A DNA stretch of 42,552 nucleotides from MGBC163016 sp964462135 (lineage in GTDB: Bacteria; Actinomycetota; Coriobacteriia; Coriobacteriales; Eggerthellaceae): assembly GCA_964462135.1 (NCBI GenBank), contig CAYWWK010000018.1, positions 1-42,552 on the forward strand, read 5' to 3'. How positions within the stretch are numbered: position 1 is the stretch's first letter; each line of letters opens with the position of its first letter. Shown piece after piece: positions 23,564-32,408 of this stretch. A program made the translations under genes and the position numbers. Below the pieces are notes generated by a model. The model made no database searches and was not told the origin of the DNA. It worked only from the letters and a program-made list of their open reading frames with translations.

Positions 23564-24685
23564 ATGACCGATAGAACCATTGCGCCTAACGCGGAGAACC
23601 GTAACCCCTTCACACCTGACTTCGGCAAAGTGCCCGCCTATTTCGCTGGCCGGGAAGATGTGCTCGGAGAACTCACTGAAGCATTCGAACAGCCTGATTC
23701 AACAGGAACATGCGCTCTCTTCGTTGGTCCACGAGGGAGCGGCAAGACCGCCCTCCTCACTTATGTGGGAAGGATCGCCGAGCGATTCGGATGGATATCC
23801 GCTAATGTCTCGGCCCTTCCAGGAATGCTAGATGACATCTTGCAGCAAGGAGAGGAAACGGCTCAGCACATTGTCGATGAGGCGATCAGCAAGAGCGTGA
23901 AGGGTGTAAGCATTGCAGGCATAGGATCGATCCAGTGGGAATCAACGCAGCCAGATGAACCTACATGGCGCACGAAGATGACCCGTTTCCTCGATGCGCT
24001 CAATGAAGCAGGAACAGGCCTGGTGATAACCGTCGATGAAGTGGATGTCACCCTTCCAGAGATGACAGAACTCGTCAGCGTCTATCAGCATTTCGTGCGG
24101 GAGGACCGAAAGGTCTCCCTGCTCATGGCTGGCCTCCCTTATAACGTGGATACCCTGATCAAGGGCAAGAACACTTCCTTCATGCGCAGGGCCGAACGCT
24201 ATGACCTGGGTCCGCTGAGCGATTATGAGGTAGAGGAAGCATTCAAGCTCACCGTGGAGAACGGCGGGAAGATCATCGATGATGAAGCGTTAGCAGTTGC
24301 CGTGAAGGCGATAGATGGCTTTCCGTTCATGTTCCAGCTCTTGGGTCATAGAGCATGGCGTCTTGCGGGTGAAGATGCCTCACTCTCTCGGGACGTAGTG
24401 CAAAAGGGAGCGGATCTTGCCCAAAAGCAGCTTGCAACTCGCATATTCGACACAACCTATGCTGAACTCTCTCCTGCAGATCGCGCCTTCCTCAGATCGA
24501 TGCTGCAGGACGAATCGGAAACAAGCCGCACAGACCTTATGGTGCGCCTGGGCAAGCCTTCGGGGCATATCACAACGTACAAACGGCGGTTGATCCAAGC
24601 GGGTGTCATAGACGAGACTCTCAGGGGCACCTTCCGATTCAGCCTGCCCGGCTTCAAAAAGTACCTGCAAGCTACCGATTCCTAA
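23564..24685 (+). CDS. AAA+ ATPase with C-terminal winged helix (ORC/Cdc6-like AAA_16 type)
   Basis: A 373-residue P-loop ATPase of unknown role. NPFTPDFGKVPAYFAGR is a typical AAA_16 entry. Walker A is GPRGSGKT (residues 55-62), Walker B is in LVITVDEVDV, and FMRRAERYDLGPL matches the sensor-2/lid region. The last 70 residues (DRAFLRSMLQD to FSLPGFKKYL) look like a winged-helix DNA-binding domain. The ATG at 23564 has AAGGAG six bases upstream; an earlier ATG at 23489 lies within the repeats and was rejected. The gene stands alone between a glycan operon and the lic genes and overlaps licB by four bases tail to tail. DNA-binding ATPases of this type often act on nearby repeats. Confidence 0.85.
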   Translation: MTDRTIAPNAENRNPFTPDFGKVPAYFAGREDVLGELTEAFEQPDSTGTCALFVGPRGSGKTALLTYVGRIAERFGWISANVSALPGMLDDILQQGEETAQHIVDEAISKSVKGVSIAGIGSIQWESTQPDEPTWRTKMTRFLDALNEAGTGLVITVDEVDVTLPEMTELVSVYQHFVREDRKVSLLMAGLPYNVDTLIKGKNTSFMRRAERYDLGPLSDYEVEEAFKLTVENGGKIIDDEALAVAVKAIDGFPFMFQLLGHRAWRLAGEDASLSRDVVQKGADLAQKQLATRIFDTTYAELSPADRAFLRSMLQDESETSRTDLMVRLGKPSGHITTYKRRLIQAGVIDETLRGTFRFSLPGFKKYLQATDS

Positions 24686-25626
24686 GCTGGCTTCTTCGTC
24701 CTGCTGAAGAGCTCCTTCCAGTCACTGGCGGCAAGGATGGTGCCACACAGGATGGCGATGCAGCAGACGATCTCAATGGGACCGGGGATGGCACCCAAAA
24801 GGATCACGCCGAAGAGCACCGCCCAGGCGGAATAGGAGATGTTGAGTGCCATACCCTTCGCCGCTCCGATGACCGAAATACCCTTGTAGTAGAACAGATA
24901 CGACGTGGCCCCTGCCAATCCCGCCAGCGCCACGATGCCTGTAGCCGCGCTGGGAAAGGCGCTCAGCGTGAAGGCCCATGCCCCGAAGAGTGGCAGCACG
25001 AAGATCAGGTACACCAGCGCTGAGGTTGTTTCACGGATCTGCAACGCGGTCTCGTTGTCAACGCTGTCATCGCGCATGCCCCAGGCACAGAGCACCGCTT
25101 CGGACCCCCACCCGATGACACAGGCAGCGGCCCCCAGAAGACCGATGACGGCATTGCCGGTGACCGTGGTATCGGCCGAGAGGTATCCCATGGCGATGAT
25201 GCCCGCCAGCGCCACCGCCAAGGCAATAACCTGCTTCCACGTCATCTTCTCCTTCAGCAGAAGCACGGCCATGACCGTGCCGAAGGCCGGGTAGAACGAT
25301 GAGATGATGGCGGTATAGCCCGCGCCGATGTTGTTGATGGCCGTCACATAGCCGGTCATGCCAATAGGCCCGCCCAGAAGGGCACCCAGGATGACCACCT
25401 TGCCGCTGCGCGTCTTGAGCGCGGCCAGCGTATCCCCCAGGCGACGCTTCACGGCCATGTATATGAACAGCCAGATGGCACAGAACACATCATGGAGCGC
25501 TGCTCCCACGATGGCTGCCAAGGCAAGCGCCTCCGCCGTGCCGATGTAGGGAGACATCGCAAGGCCAATCCCCAAGATGACCGTGTCCAAGCCCCACAGA
25601 AGACCACTCGTCAGTCCGTATTTCAT
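24682..25626 (-). CDS. licB: LicB-like choline permease (DMT/EamA family)
   Basis: A 314-residue drug/metabolite-transporter protein with ten predicted membrane helices in two EamA repeats. MKYGLTSGLLWGLDTVILGI at the N-terminus and GGPIGMTGYVTAINNIG are characteristic of the LicB/choline branch. LicB imports choline for phosphocholine synthesis in Haemophilus, Streptococcus and related bacteria. Its ATG overlaps the stop of the LicC-LicA fusion (ATGA), so the two are co-transcribed and translationally coupled. That context makes choline a far more likely substrate than drugs. It converges on the AAA ATPase gene. Confidence 0.88.
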   Translation of the reverse strand: MKYGLTSGLLWGLDTVILGIGLAMSPYIGTAEALALAAIVGAALHDVFCAIWLFIYMAVKRRLGDTLAALKTRSGKVVILGALLGGPIGMTGYVTAINNIGAGYTAIISSFYPAFGTVMAVLLLKEKMTWKQVIALAVALAGIIAMGYLSADTTVTGNAVIGLLGAAACVIGWGSEAVLCAWGMRDDSVDNETALQIRETTSALVYLIFVLPLFGAWAFTLSAFPSAATGIVALAGLAGATSYLFYYKGISVIGAAKGMALNISYSAWAVLFGVILLGAIPGPIEIVCCIAILCGTILAASDWKELFSRTKKPA

Positions 25627-27419
25627 GCGTGTTCCCCTTGTCCATCATCATCTTCATACCAACTCAAAACCTTGCTCAGATACTCCTTCGCATAGGTGTA
25701 ATAAATGAACAGCCACTCTCCCACGTTGTCGCCTTCGGCTTCCTTCACGAGCGACCACACATACCAGCACCAGCCCGCGAAAGCGACGAAAGCGAAATTG
25801 TGACGGCGCTCCTCAAAGGTGGGCGTTCGTCCGAAATAATGCTCAAGAGCACGGTCGGCCTCCTCTTCGGAAAGCTGACAGGTGACCGTGAAGGTCCCGA
25901 AATCGTTCGCATAGTCGGCCATGCCCGCATATTCCCAGTCAATGAGATACAGCTCATCCGCTTCATCCAACAGCAGATTCAAATAGAAGAAGTCATTGTG
26001 GGTGAGGCAGGTTTCGCTTGATTCTGCAGACACGTGGCCGAAGAGCCTTTCTGCCTGAGCGGCCATCTCTGCATAGCCAGGAACATCGATCGGGCCTTTC
26101 GCCAGAAGCGCCGCCTCGTACTTCTTGCTCTCTTGATAGAAATCGAACGTGCGGTCCGTCACCACGCTCTCGTCGTGGAGCCTGCGAGCCATCTGCATGG
26201 CACGCGCAAGCTGCGCATCATCATGGGGGTCAAGCTGCTTGCAATCGGGTATGAAACGGGATATCTTCCATCCCTTGTCCGGATCCTCGAAGATGAAGGT
26301 GTCGTCTATCCCAAGATTCTTGGCAACCTGTTGCGCTGCCACCTCAGCAGCCCGGTCGATCAAGTGTTCCGTGCCGATACCGGGGTGCCGGTAGACGTAT
26401 TCGCCGGAATCCGTCGTGAAGTGACAGGAAAGGTTCGTCAGTCCCTGCTTCAGAGGATAGATGTCGCGAATCTCGCTCTTCGTGCAGCCCAGGACCTTCT
26501 GGATATTGTCGAAGGCCTCCGAATCGACGTTCTCCAAGAACAGGGGGTCGAAGGCGCGCAGCTCGTCAATGGAATCGAACTCCCAGATGGAGCCCGCGTC
26601 ATAGCGTCGGACAGCCATGTCGAAATCCTTGATGTGGTCGACGTACAGTTCTTCCCAGAGCTTCGCTGGCGTTTGGGGCAGATCATATTCATCTTCAAGC
26701 ACTTGGACGAAACGTGTGGAGAAGGCCTCGTCGAAGAAGGCGTGGCCGATCATGTACCACGCATCCGCACCCCCCACGGTCACGGCCTTGATTCTATCCT
26801 TCGCCCCCAGTTTCATGCACCACTCTTCAGTGGGGCCTTCGGAATATTGCGCAGCATAGAACGCCTTGTACTCATAGGGGCGGAAGGGATTCTCAGGAAA
26901 GTAATCGTCTGAGGAGCAGATGTAGGAGCGCCCGAGAATATTGCGAACAGCCATCAAGGAGGAATTGTTGTTTCTGGAGGCGTATTCATCGTTCACCACC
27001 AGCTTCACGCCGAATGCGTCCTCCAGATAGAAAAAGTATTCCTTCTTGTAGCCGACGGCCACGGTGATGTCATTGATGCCCGCTTCCTGCAGTTGCCGAA
27101 TCTGGCGCTCGATCAGCACCTCCCCACGAACCGTAAGGATGCCCTTGGGCTTCTCGTAGGAGATGGGCGCGAACCGGGATGACAGTCCTGCCGCCAAGAT
27201 GACGGCATTCTGCACCCGGTAGGGCTCAAGGGCCTCAAGGCCAGCTGGGGTGACCTTTCCTTCACCTTTTGGCTCAATGAGTCCCTGTTCCTTGAGGCTA
27301 TTCACAGCTGCGCACACGCTTCCTAAAGAAAGCTGAGCCTCGCTGGCTAACTTGCGCTGAGGCAATGGACCCTGCTCAGCCAAGACTGCCAATACGGAAA
27401 ACTGTTTTTCATCAAGCAT
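25623..27419 (-). CDS. licCA: Winged-helix / LicC / LicA fusion: phosphocholine activation protein
   Basis: A 598-residue three-part protein. Residues about 1-67 form a MarR-like winged helix (FSVLAVLAEQGPLPQRKLA, with a recognition-helix region SLGSVCAAVNSLKEQGLI). Residues about 70-300 are a nucleotidyltransferase of the LicC type (AVILAAGLSSRFAPISYEKP), making CDP-choline. Residues about 310-598 are a LicA choline kinase, with HNDFFYLN (474-481) and LIDWEYAG as catalytic and metal motifs. The kinase follows the cytidylyltransferase, as in the LicCA fusion of Treponema denticola. The ATG at 27419 has AAGG eight bases upstream; a TTG six bases earlier is also open. The N-terminal HTH and the palindrome upstream suggest self-regulation. 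No LicD transferase is in the window. Confidence 0.92.
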   Translation of the reverse strand: MLDEKQFSVLAVLAEQGPLPQRKLASEAQLSLGSVCAAVNSLKEQGLIEPKGEGKVTPAGLEALEPYRVQNAVILAAGLSSRFAPISYEKPKGILTVRGEVLIERQIRQLQEAGINDITVAVGYKKEYFFYLEDAFGVKLVVNDEYASRNNNSSLMAVRNILGRSYICSSDDYFPENPFRPYEYKAFYAAQYSEGPTEEWCMKLGAKDRIKAVTVGGADAWYMIGHAFFDEAFSTRFVQVLEDEYDLPQTPAKLWEELYVDHIKDFDMAVRRYDAGSIWEFDSIDELRAFDPLFLENVDSEAFDNIQKVLGCTKSEIRDIYPLKQGLTNLSCHFTTDSGEYVYRHPGIGTEHLIDRAAEVAAQQVAKNLGIDDTFIFEDPDKGWKISRFIPDCKQLDPHDDAQLARAMQMARRLHDESVVTDRTFDFYQESKKYEAALLAKGPIDVPGYAEMAAQAERLFGHVSAESSETCLTHNDFFYLNLLLDEADELYLIDWEYAGMADYANDFGTFTVTCQLSEEEADRALEHYFGRTPTFEERRHNFAFVAFAGWCWYVWSLVKEAEGDNVGEWLFIYYTYAKEYLSKVLSWYEDDDGQGEHA

Positions 27420-27447
27420 GTTCAAATACCTTCGTCATGGTTAATGA

Positions 27448-27472
27448 TTTGAACACACTATAGTTGTTCAAA
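27448..27472. promoter_or_regulatory. Palindromic operator over the licCA promoter
   Basis: TTTGAACA (27448-27455) and TGTTCAAA (27465-27472) are perfect 8-bp inverted half-sites separated by nine bases. The spacer contains, on the minus strand, the -10-like TATAGT (27463-27458), 39 bases before the ATG. A third half-site, minus-strand TTTGAACA at 27427-27420, abuts the start codon, and TTCAAA recurs at 27489. Binding by the winged helix of the encoded protein would block its own promoter. Confidence 0.75.
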
Positions 27473-27542
27473 ATGCTAGCAGGACTATTCAAAGATGAAC
27501 GGCTGAGGAGCTGCCCCCAACGGCGTAAATCACGCCTTAGGG

Positions 27543-27884
27543 TCAATCTTGTGGATCGTCTACGCTCTTAAGCGCTTCTTCCTGCGCCAACGCAGTGACC
27601 TTGCTTCTCAGTCGAGATATCTCAGCCGTAGAAATGAATTCGCGTATGAGCAAGAGTGCAATGACATAGAGGAAGACCAGGTTCGCCGGGGATTCAATTT
27701 TGAACAGCTCCGCAAAGAAGAGCGCGATATCCGGAAAGATAGCCAAGAGAACCAAACTAAACACGAAGAAGAGCCAAAACAGAGAGTCGGATATCTTGAC
27801 CTCAGATTTTCTGATTTTGCGCAACATGACAAGTAAAACAAGAACTGCACCCACTACCAAGAGAATGCGAAACGGTAGGCTCAC
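27543..27884 (-). CDS. DUF2304 membrane protein
   Basis: A 113-residue DUF2304 protein with three hydrophobic segments (ILLVVGAVLVLLVML, SLFWLFFVFSLVLLAIF, LVFLYVIALLLI) and a short charged C-terminal coil. DUF2304 proteins are regularly encoded next to DPM-like glycosyltransferases and may anchor them to the membrane; the biochemical role is unknown. I chose GTG at 27884: AGGAGG lies six bases upstream, and it overlaps the GT2 stop as GTGA. An ATG at 27902 lies further inside the GT2 gene without a ribosome site. Confidence 0.85.
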   Translation of the reverse strand: MSLPFRILLVVGAVLVLLVMLRKIRKSEVKISDSLFWLFFVFSLVLLAIFPDIALFFAELFKIESPANLVFLYVIALLLIREFISTAEISRLRSKVTALAQEEALKSVDDPQD

Positions 27885-28576
27885 TTCTTCCTCCTGAACC
27901 ATTGCACAAACAGGATGGACACGCTCATACGCAGCATATACGAGATGGACTTCGAGAAATTCAGATAGCTCTCGCCTGCAGAGCGCTCCCTCATCTCCAC
28001 CTGCACTTCTTCTACCTTGGCACCACGTCGCATCACGAGAGCCAGCGTATCCGGCTCTGGGCCGTAATCCAACTCATCAGCAAACCACGGGATCATCTTC
28101 GTATTGAAAAGCCGCATACCTGACGTTGGATCGGTGATTTTTTTACCTGTGGTCAAACGGATCATAAGCGTGATGAGCGCAGAACCCATCATGCGAGCAG
28201 AAAAGGGCTTCTTCTTATCTACGAAACGCGAACCGATGACGATATCCGCATCTGACTCCTTCGCCACCGCCACCAACTGCGATATATACGCAGCTGAATG
28301 CTGACCATCTGCGTCGAACTGAACAGCATAATCATAGCCGTGACGCTTCGCGTACTTCATACCCGTTTGAAAGCCACCGGCCAATCCAAGATTCACAGGA
28401 AGCGATGCCATACGATAGCCACGCTCACGACAGATTTGAGGAGTCTCATCTTTGGAACCGTCATTGATGACGATGTAATCGACTTCAGGAGCATTCTTCT
28501 CCAAGTCCTCCACCGTGCTCACGATGTTATCTTCCTCGTTGTAAGCGGGAATTATGGCCAAAATCCGCTTGCTCAT
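27881..28576 (-). CDS. GT2 polyprenyl-phosphate glycosyltransferase, DPM-like
   Basis: A 231-residue family 2 enzyme of the dolichyl-phosphate-mannose-synthase type. Motifs: AIIPAYNEEDNI, YIVINDGSKDET, NLGLAGGFQTGMKYA, the DxD site VQFDADGQHS, and RLTTGKKITDPTSGMRLF. Such enzymes load a hexose onto polyprenyl phosphate for use outside the membrane. The next gene (DUF2304) overlaps by four bases (GTGA), and the pair is a familiar unit in surface-glycan loci. An AAGGAG is present but 15 bases from the ATG, so start strength looks weak. Sugar donor unknown. Confidence 0.9.
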   Translation of the reverse strand: MSKRILAIIPAYNEEDNIVSTVEDLEKNAPEVDYIVINDGSKDETPQICRERGYRMASLPVNLGLAGGFQTGMKYAKRHGYDYAVQFDADGQHSAAYISQLVAVAKESDADIVIGSRFVDKKKPFSARMMGSALITLMIRLTTGKKITDPTSGMRLFNTKMIPWFADELDYGPEPDTLALVMRRGAKVEEVQVEMRERSAGESYLNFSKSISYMLRMSVSILFVQWFRRKK

Positions 28577-28710
28577 GAAGGCAGACCGCTTCTCCTTGTT
28601 GCCACTATCTCAAATAGATATATTACAATTCTAAACCATTGCAGAAAGGAGCTCCTGTAAAGAGCGCACATGGTTCCTTTTCGCGTCCATTGGAGGATAG
28701 AGCAGCCACC

Positions 28711-29874
28711 GTGTTTGACCAATCCTATATTTGCATCTTCTCTGCACTGTATAGGCCTAGCATGGGTGGTGTGGAGGTATTCACTGAGAACCTAGCTAAG
28801 AAATTGACTGAATTGGGTCATAAGGTAATCGTGGTCACCTCCAACACCCATAACCTTCCTGAAAGAGCAACAGAAGCTGGCGTAGAGATCTTGCGGTTGC
28901 CATGCAGACTCTTTATGAATGGCCGTCTCCCACTGCCGAAGCGCAATGATCAATTCGAAACGCTCCTTATAGAACTGGAAGCTATGCCCATCGATCGCAT
29001 CCTCATCAACACGCGCTTCTATCCTCATTCGCGCATCGGTGCGGAGTTCGCAGAGCGAATCGGGGTCAGACCCATTCTCCTCGATCATGGGTCAGCCTAC
29101 TTGACTCTGGGTAACCCCGCCGCCGACTCGGTACTCAAGGCCTACGAGCACTGGATGACTCATCAAATCAGGAAGCATCCGGCTGATTTCTACGGCATCT
29201 CCCAAGCAAGCATTAATTGGCTCACCACCTTTGGGATAGAAGCCAAAGGAACTATCAACAACGCCATGGATGCGAATGCGTTCATCCAGAACGCCTCCAA
29301 CAGAAATTATAAAGTAGAACTTAGGCTTCCCGAAGGTGCCTTCATCGTTGCCTTCACTGGACGACTCGTTTCCGAAAAAGGCATCACAGAGTTGATTGCC
29401 GCCGCCGAGCTGCTGCAAGACGAACAAAACATTCACTTCGTCCTCGCAGGAGATGGTCCGCTTATGAGCCTCGTGGAAGGTGCGCCTACCAATGTGCATG
29501 CATTGGGCAACATACCGCGCGAAGACATTGCAGCTCTTCTGTTGCAGGCGAACGTATTCTGCCTTCCTACCCGATCTGAGGGTTTCTCTACCTCACTCCT
29601 TGAGGCTGCAGTTTGCAGATGCGCACCCATCATCACAAACGTGGGCGGAGTACCCGAACTCATCCCTAACGAAAGCTATGGGATCATCATCCCTGATAAG
29701 AAACCCCAAACCATCGCGAATGCCATACGTCGACTTCATGATGACCAAAAAGGCTGCGTTGCGATAGGGACGAACATCTCCGAGCATGCAAGCATGGTCT
29801 TTACTTGGGACCAAACTGCCCATGACACTCTCACAGCCTTTGATCGAGCCTCCAAGCCAATCAATGCAAGCTAA
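28711..29874 (+). CDS. GT4 glycosyltransferase
   Basis: A GT-B fold family 4 glycosyltransferase, about 387 residues. YRPSMGGVEVFTENLAKKL is the N-terminal acceptor-side start. FTGRLVSEKGITELIAAA and the EGFSTSLLEAA motif (family ExxxxxxxE near the nucleotide site) identify the C-terminal half. It is the only plus-strand gene in the final 15 kb. No ATG suits: GTG at 28711 puts the conserved YICIFSALYRP right after the start, but its GGAGG is 14 bases away. TTG 28639 or TTG 28690 are alternatives, so the start is uncertain. Its 3' end overlaps the flippase gene by 14 bases tail to tail. Confidence 0.88.
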   Translation: MFDQSYICIFSALYRPSMGGVEVFTENLAKKLTELGHKVIVVTSNTHNLPERATEAGVEILRLPCRLFMNGRLPLPKRNDQFETLLIELEAMPIDRILINTRFYPHSRIGAEFAERIGVRPILLDHGSAYLTLGNPAADSVLKAYEHWMTHQIRKHPADFYGISQASINWLTTFGIEAKGTINNAMDANAFIQNASNRNYKVELRLPEGAFIVAFTGRLVSEKGITELIAAAELLQDEQNIHFVLAGDGPLMSLVEGAPTNVHALGNIPREDIAALLLQANVFCLPTRSEGFSTSLLEAAVCRCAPIITNVGGVPELIPNESYGIIIPDKKPQTIANAIRRLHDDQKGCVAIGTNISEHASMVFTWDQTAHDTLTAFDRASKPINAS

Positions 29875-31306
29875 AGCGACCACGCATCGTCGTAATAAGA
29901 TATTCAAGCGCTTCTATCTTCAAAAGCTTCGCAAGGCCAATGTACACGACCATGAATAGCACACACTGCAATGCGATCAACGCAAAGCTGGAAAACTCCA
30001 ATAAGCCCAATGGCCAACAGACAAGCATTGCTACTATTGTCAACGCAAATGACGGACAAATATCTCTGAGTTGGGCTCGATAGGAATATCCAATCAATTT
30101 CTTATTGGGAAGCGCGTTCACAAAGGCTGTAATGATGTTCGAGACAACCATCCCCGCAACAATAGCGAAAACATCTTGAATAATAAATGCTGCAAAGCAG
30201 ATAATACCTACGCCAATGACATCTTTGATGATCTCTAACTTCAGGAATATATCACTTCGACCCATTCCATTAATGGCCTGCAGATTGGCTGTATGGATAG
30301 GGCGCAATGCATAAACGAGACAGAACATTTGCATGAATATCGTTGAAGGCAACCATTGATCTCCTAGCAATAAGCTAATCAATGGAGAAGCCATCAATGC
30401 CAAGGCGCCCATTGTAGGGACCACAAGAAATGAAGACGTCTTGATAGCCCTACGCGTTATCTCTTTCACAGAGACCAGGTCATGCTGCACCCTTGATATG
30501 GCGGAAAGCATAACTGGTTGAATCGTTCCATCAAGCAATACCCCCAAACCTTGAGGATACTTTTCACCTTGTGACACGTATCCCAATTCTGTTTTCGAGA
30601 ACTTACCTATGATCAAGCTGGTCAGGCTAATATACCCGGTATCAAGTAAACCAGATACGAGCAATTTCCAACTAAACCCAAAAAGCACCTTTGCTCGTTC
30701 CAAGCTGAACACCATGCGCGGGTGCCAACTTACTTGGAACGCCAACACGAGACACGTAACGAACTGAAAGACCACTTGCTGTAGCACTAATGCCCAGACT
30801 CCGCCTCCCCCAAGAGCAACAGCAACGCCTATGATTCCTGATGCCAAAATGGAAGCCAATGTAGCGACAAAGGTCTTCCGCAATTCCAAATCGCGAGTGA
30901 CCTTGGCTATCTGAACCGAACTCAATGCATAAAGGAATAGGATCAATGCGAAGATTCGCAAAGGCGCCTCAATCCCTTCAGCATGATAGAAGGAAGCGAT
31001 AGCAGGTGCACAAGCAAATATAAGAACATACAAAACAAGTGAAACGCCCATACTCAACCAGAAAACCGTCGAACAATCCATATCGTCGATCTTCTTGGCC
31101 TGAATGAGTGCTGTACCTAAACCCGATTGAACAAGCACGAGACTGATATTGATGAAGACAAGCATGATAGCTAGAACACCAAAATCATCAGGCGTTAACA
31201 AGCGCGCCAAAACAATCTGCATAACGAGCATGGCAACGGAATTCCCGCCGCGCTCTAGGAACTTCCAAAAAAGGGAACTGATGGTCCTGTCTTTGAGCGT
31301 GCTCAC
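29861..31306 (-). CDS. wzx: Wzx-type polysaccharide flippase (MOP superfamily)
   Basis: A 481-residue integral membrane protein with about 12-14 helices. The N-terminal SSLFWKFLERGGNSVAMLVMQ cut to its core SLFWKFLERGG, LLTPDDFGVLAI and SGLGTALIQ are typical of the WzxC/RfbX-like polysaccharide exporters. Flips undecaprenyl-linked oligosaccharide to the outer face. It begins with GTG, preceded by GGAGATGATC. No Wzy polymerase or Wzz regulator is obvious nearby, so it is uncertain whether the locus is Wzx/Wzy-dependent. It is the last gene of the minus-strand glycan operon. Confidence 0.9.
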   Translation of the reverse strand: MSTLKDRTISSLFWKFLERGGNSVAMLVMQIVLARLLTPDDFGVLAIMLVFINISLVLVQSGLGTALIQAKKIDDMDCSTVFWLSMGVSLVLYVLIFACAPAIASFYHAEGIEAPLRIFALILFLYALSSVQIAKVTRDLELRKTFVATLASILASGIIGVAVALGGGGVWALVLQQVVFQFVTCLVLAFQVSWHPRMVFSLERAKVLFGFSWKLLVSGLLDTGYISLTSLIIGKFSKTELGYVSQGEKYPQGLGVLLDGTIQPVMLSAISRVQHDLVSVKEITRRAIKTSSFLVVPTMGALALMASPLISLLLGDQWLPSTIFMQMFCLVYALRPIHTANLQAINGMGRSDIFLKLEIIKDVIGVGIICFAAFIIQDVFAIVAGMVVSNIITAFVNALPNKKLIGYSYRAQLRDICPSFALTIVAMLVCWPLGLLEFSSFALIALQCVLFMVVYIGLAKLLKIEALEYLITTMRGRFSLH

Positions 31307-31348
31307 GTCAGATCATCTCCCTAAAGGGCAGTGCAGGTGCATTTTGCA

Positions 31349-32395
31349 TCAGAACACGCCCTCCGTATTCCCCTTCAGCTCATAGGGAAACTGGTATAGA
31401 TAATCTTCAAGCTCCTCCTCTATCACAGCAATCTCATCATGATGAGTTCCAGTCCTAAAGAGTTGAGTGTTCTTAAGAGATCGTGCTGGATCGAACGCAG
31501 AAAGCGGTGATGCATGTTTACTGCGATCAAGACCGAGCACATCAAGGATATGACCCACTGCCGTATCATAGTCATAGACCAGATCCTCGAAATGCATGCG
31601 TTGGACATGAGGGCTCTCTGCCGAGTGTTCAGACTGACGAACGCGCTTATAGTACGCGCAAAACTCATGGACCTCAAAGGGATAAGGAACCGGGACCGCA
31701 TCCTGCGCCCAGATATACTTATTAGAAAGATAGACATCTCTGGGATCCCTATCCACGATGAAACAATGAGCTACACCTTCCTTGAAGTAGCCATCTATGC
31801 GCCACGCGTTGAATGGGAGCAGAAGCTGATCCAAGATAAGGCTGCTCTCCTTATATCCCATCATATCCAATACGTTTTCGATGAATCTCCTCGAAGCGGC
31901 ATAGAACTCATCCCCCGTCGGGACTGAGAGTTTCATACCTTGGTACATGAGCGGCTTCTTCGGCCATGATCGAATGCCCGTCACCCGGTGAAACACCTCC
32001 GTGAAGCCCACGGCGGGTAAATCTCGCCAGCGGCGCTTCTCTTGGTGATACCAGAAGCTGTCCGATTCGAACTGCGTCAATTCATCCACGTAGGCATCCA
32101 CAATGTCCATGAACTCATGACCTAGCTTCCATTTATACCGCCCAGGCCACCAGAGCGGATTCTCATAGAGTTCCTTCATAGCACTCCGAAAGGTGCGCAG
32201 GGCCTCATCACTTCGAATAGCATTGTTGCCAATTAGAAGCTTGTCCTCCAAGTCAAATACGCCATTGGGACAATGAAGAAAGATGAATTCGAAGTCCTTC
32301 AAAGGCACTCGATATCCTTCGAATTCGCTCACGAGATCTGTCACCGCAGAGGAACCCGATCCCATATATCCAGTCGGGATGACAACCTTATTCAT
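31349..32395 (-). CDS. Sulfotransferase-like protein
   Basis: A 348-residue protein with sulfotransferase-like landmarks. GYMGSGSSAVTDLV near the N-terminus is in the position and style of the PAPS 5'-phosphosulfate P-loop. FIVDRDPRDVYLSN matches the 3'-phosphate motif (RDPRDVxxS). WRIDGYF and later Trp/Tyr-rich segments are consistent with a globular transferase. It could sulfate the surface glycan; a kinase-like P-loop protein is an alternative. The chosen ATG has GGAG six bases upstream and lies 13 nt after the preceding GT4 stop; a start 39 nt earlier overlaps that gene. No PAPS-synthesis gene is in the window. Confidence 0.65.
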   Translation of the reverse strand: MNKVVIPTGYMGSGSSAVTDLVSEFEGYRVPLKDFEFIFLHCPNGVFDLEDKLLIGNNAIRSDEALRTFRSAMKELYENPLWWPGRYKWKLGHEFMDIVDAYVDELTQFESDSFWYHQEKRRWRDLPAVGFTEVFHRVTGIRSWPKKPLMYQGMKLSVPTGDEFYAASRRFIENVLDMMGYKESSLILDQLLLPFNAWRIDGYFKEGVAHCFIVDRDPRDVYLSNKYIWAQDAVPVPYPFEVHEFCAYYKRVRQSEHSAESPHVQRMHFEDLVYDYDTAVGHILDVLGLDRSKHASPLSAFDPARSLKNTQLFRTGTHHDEIAVIEEELEDYLYQFPYELKGNTEGVF

Positions 32396-32408
32396 ACCAT
32401 TCTCCGCA

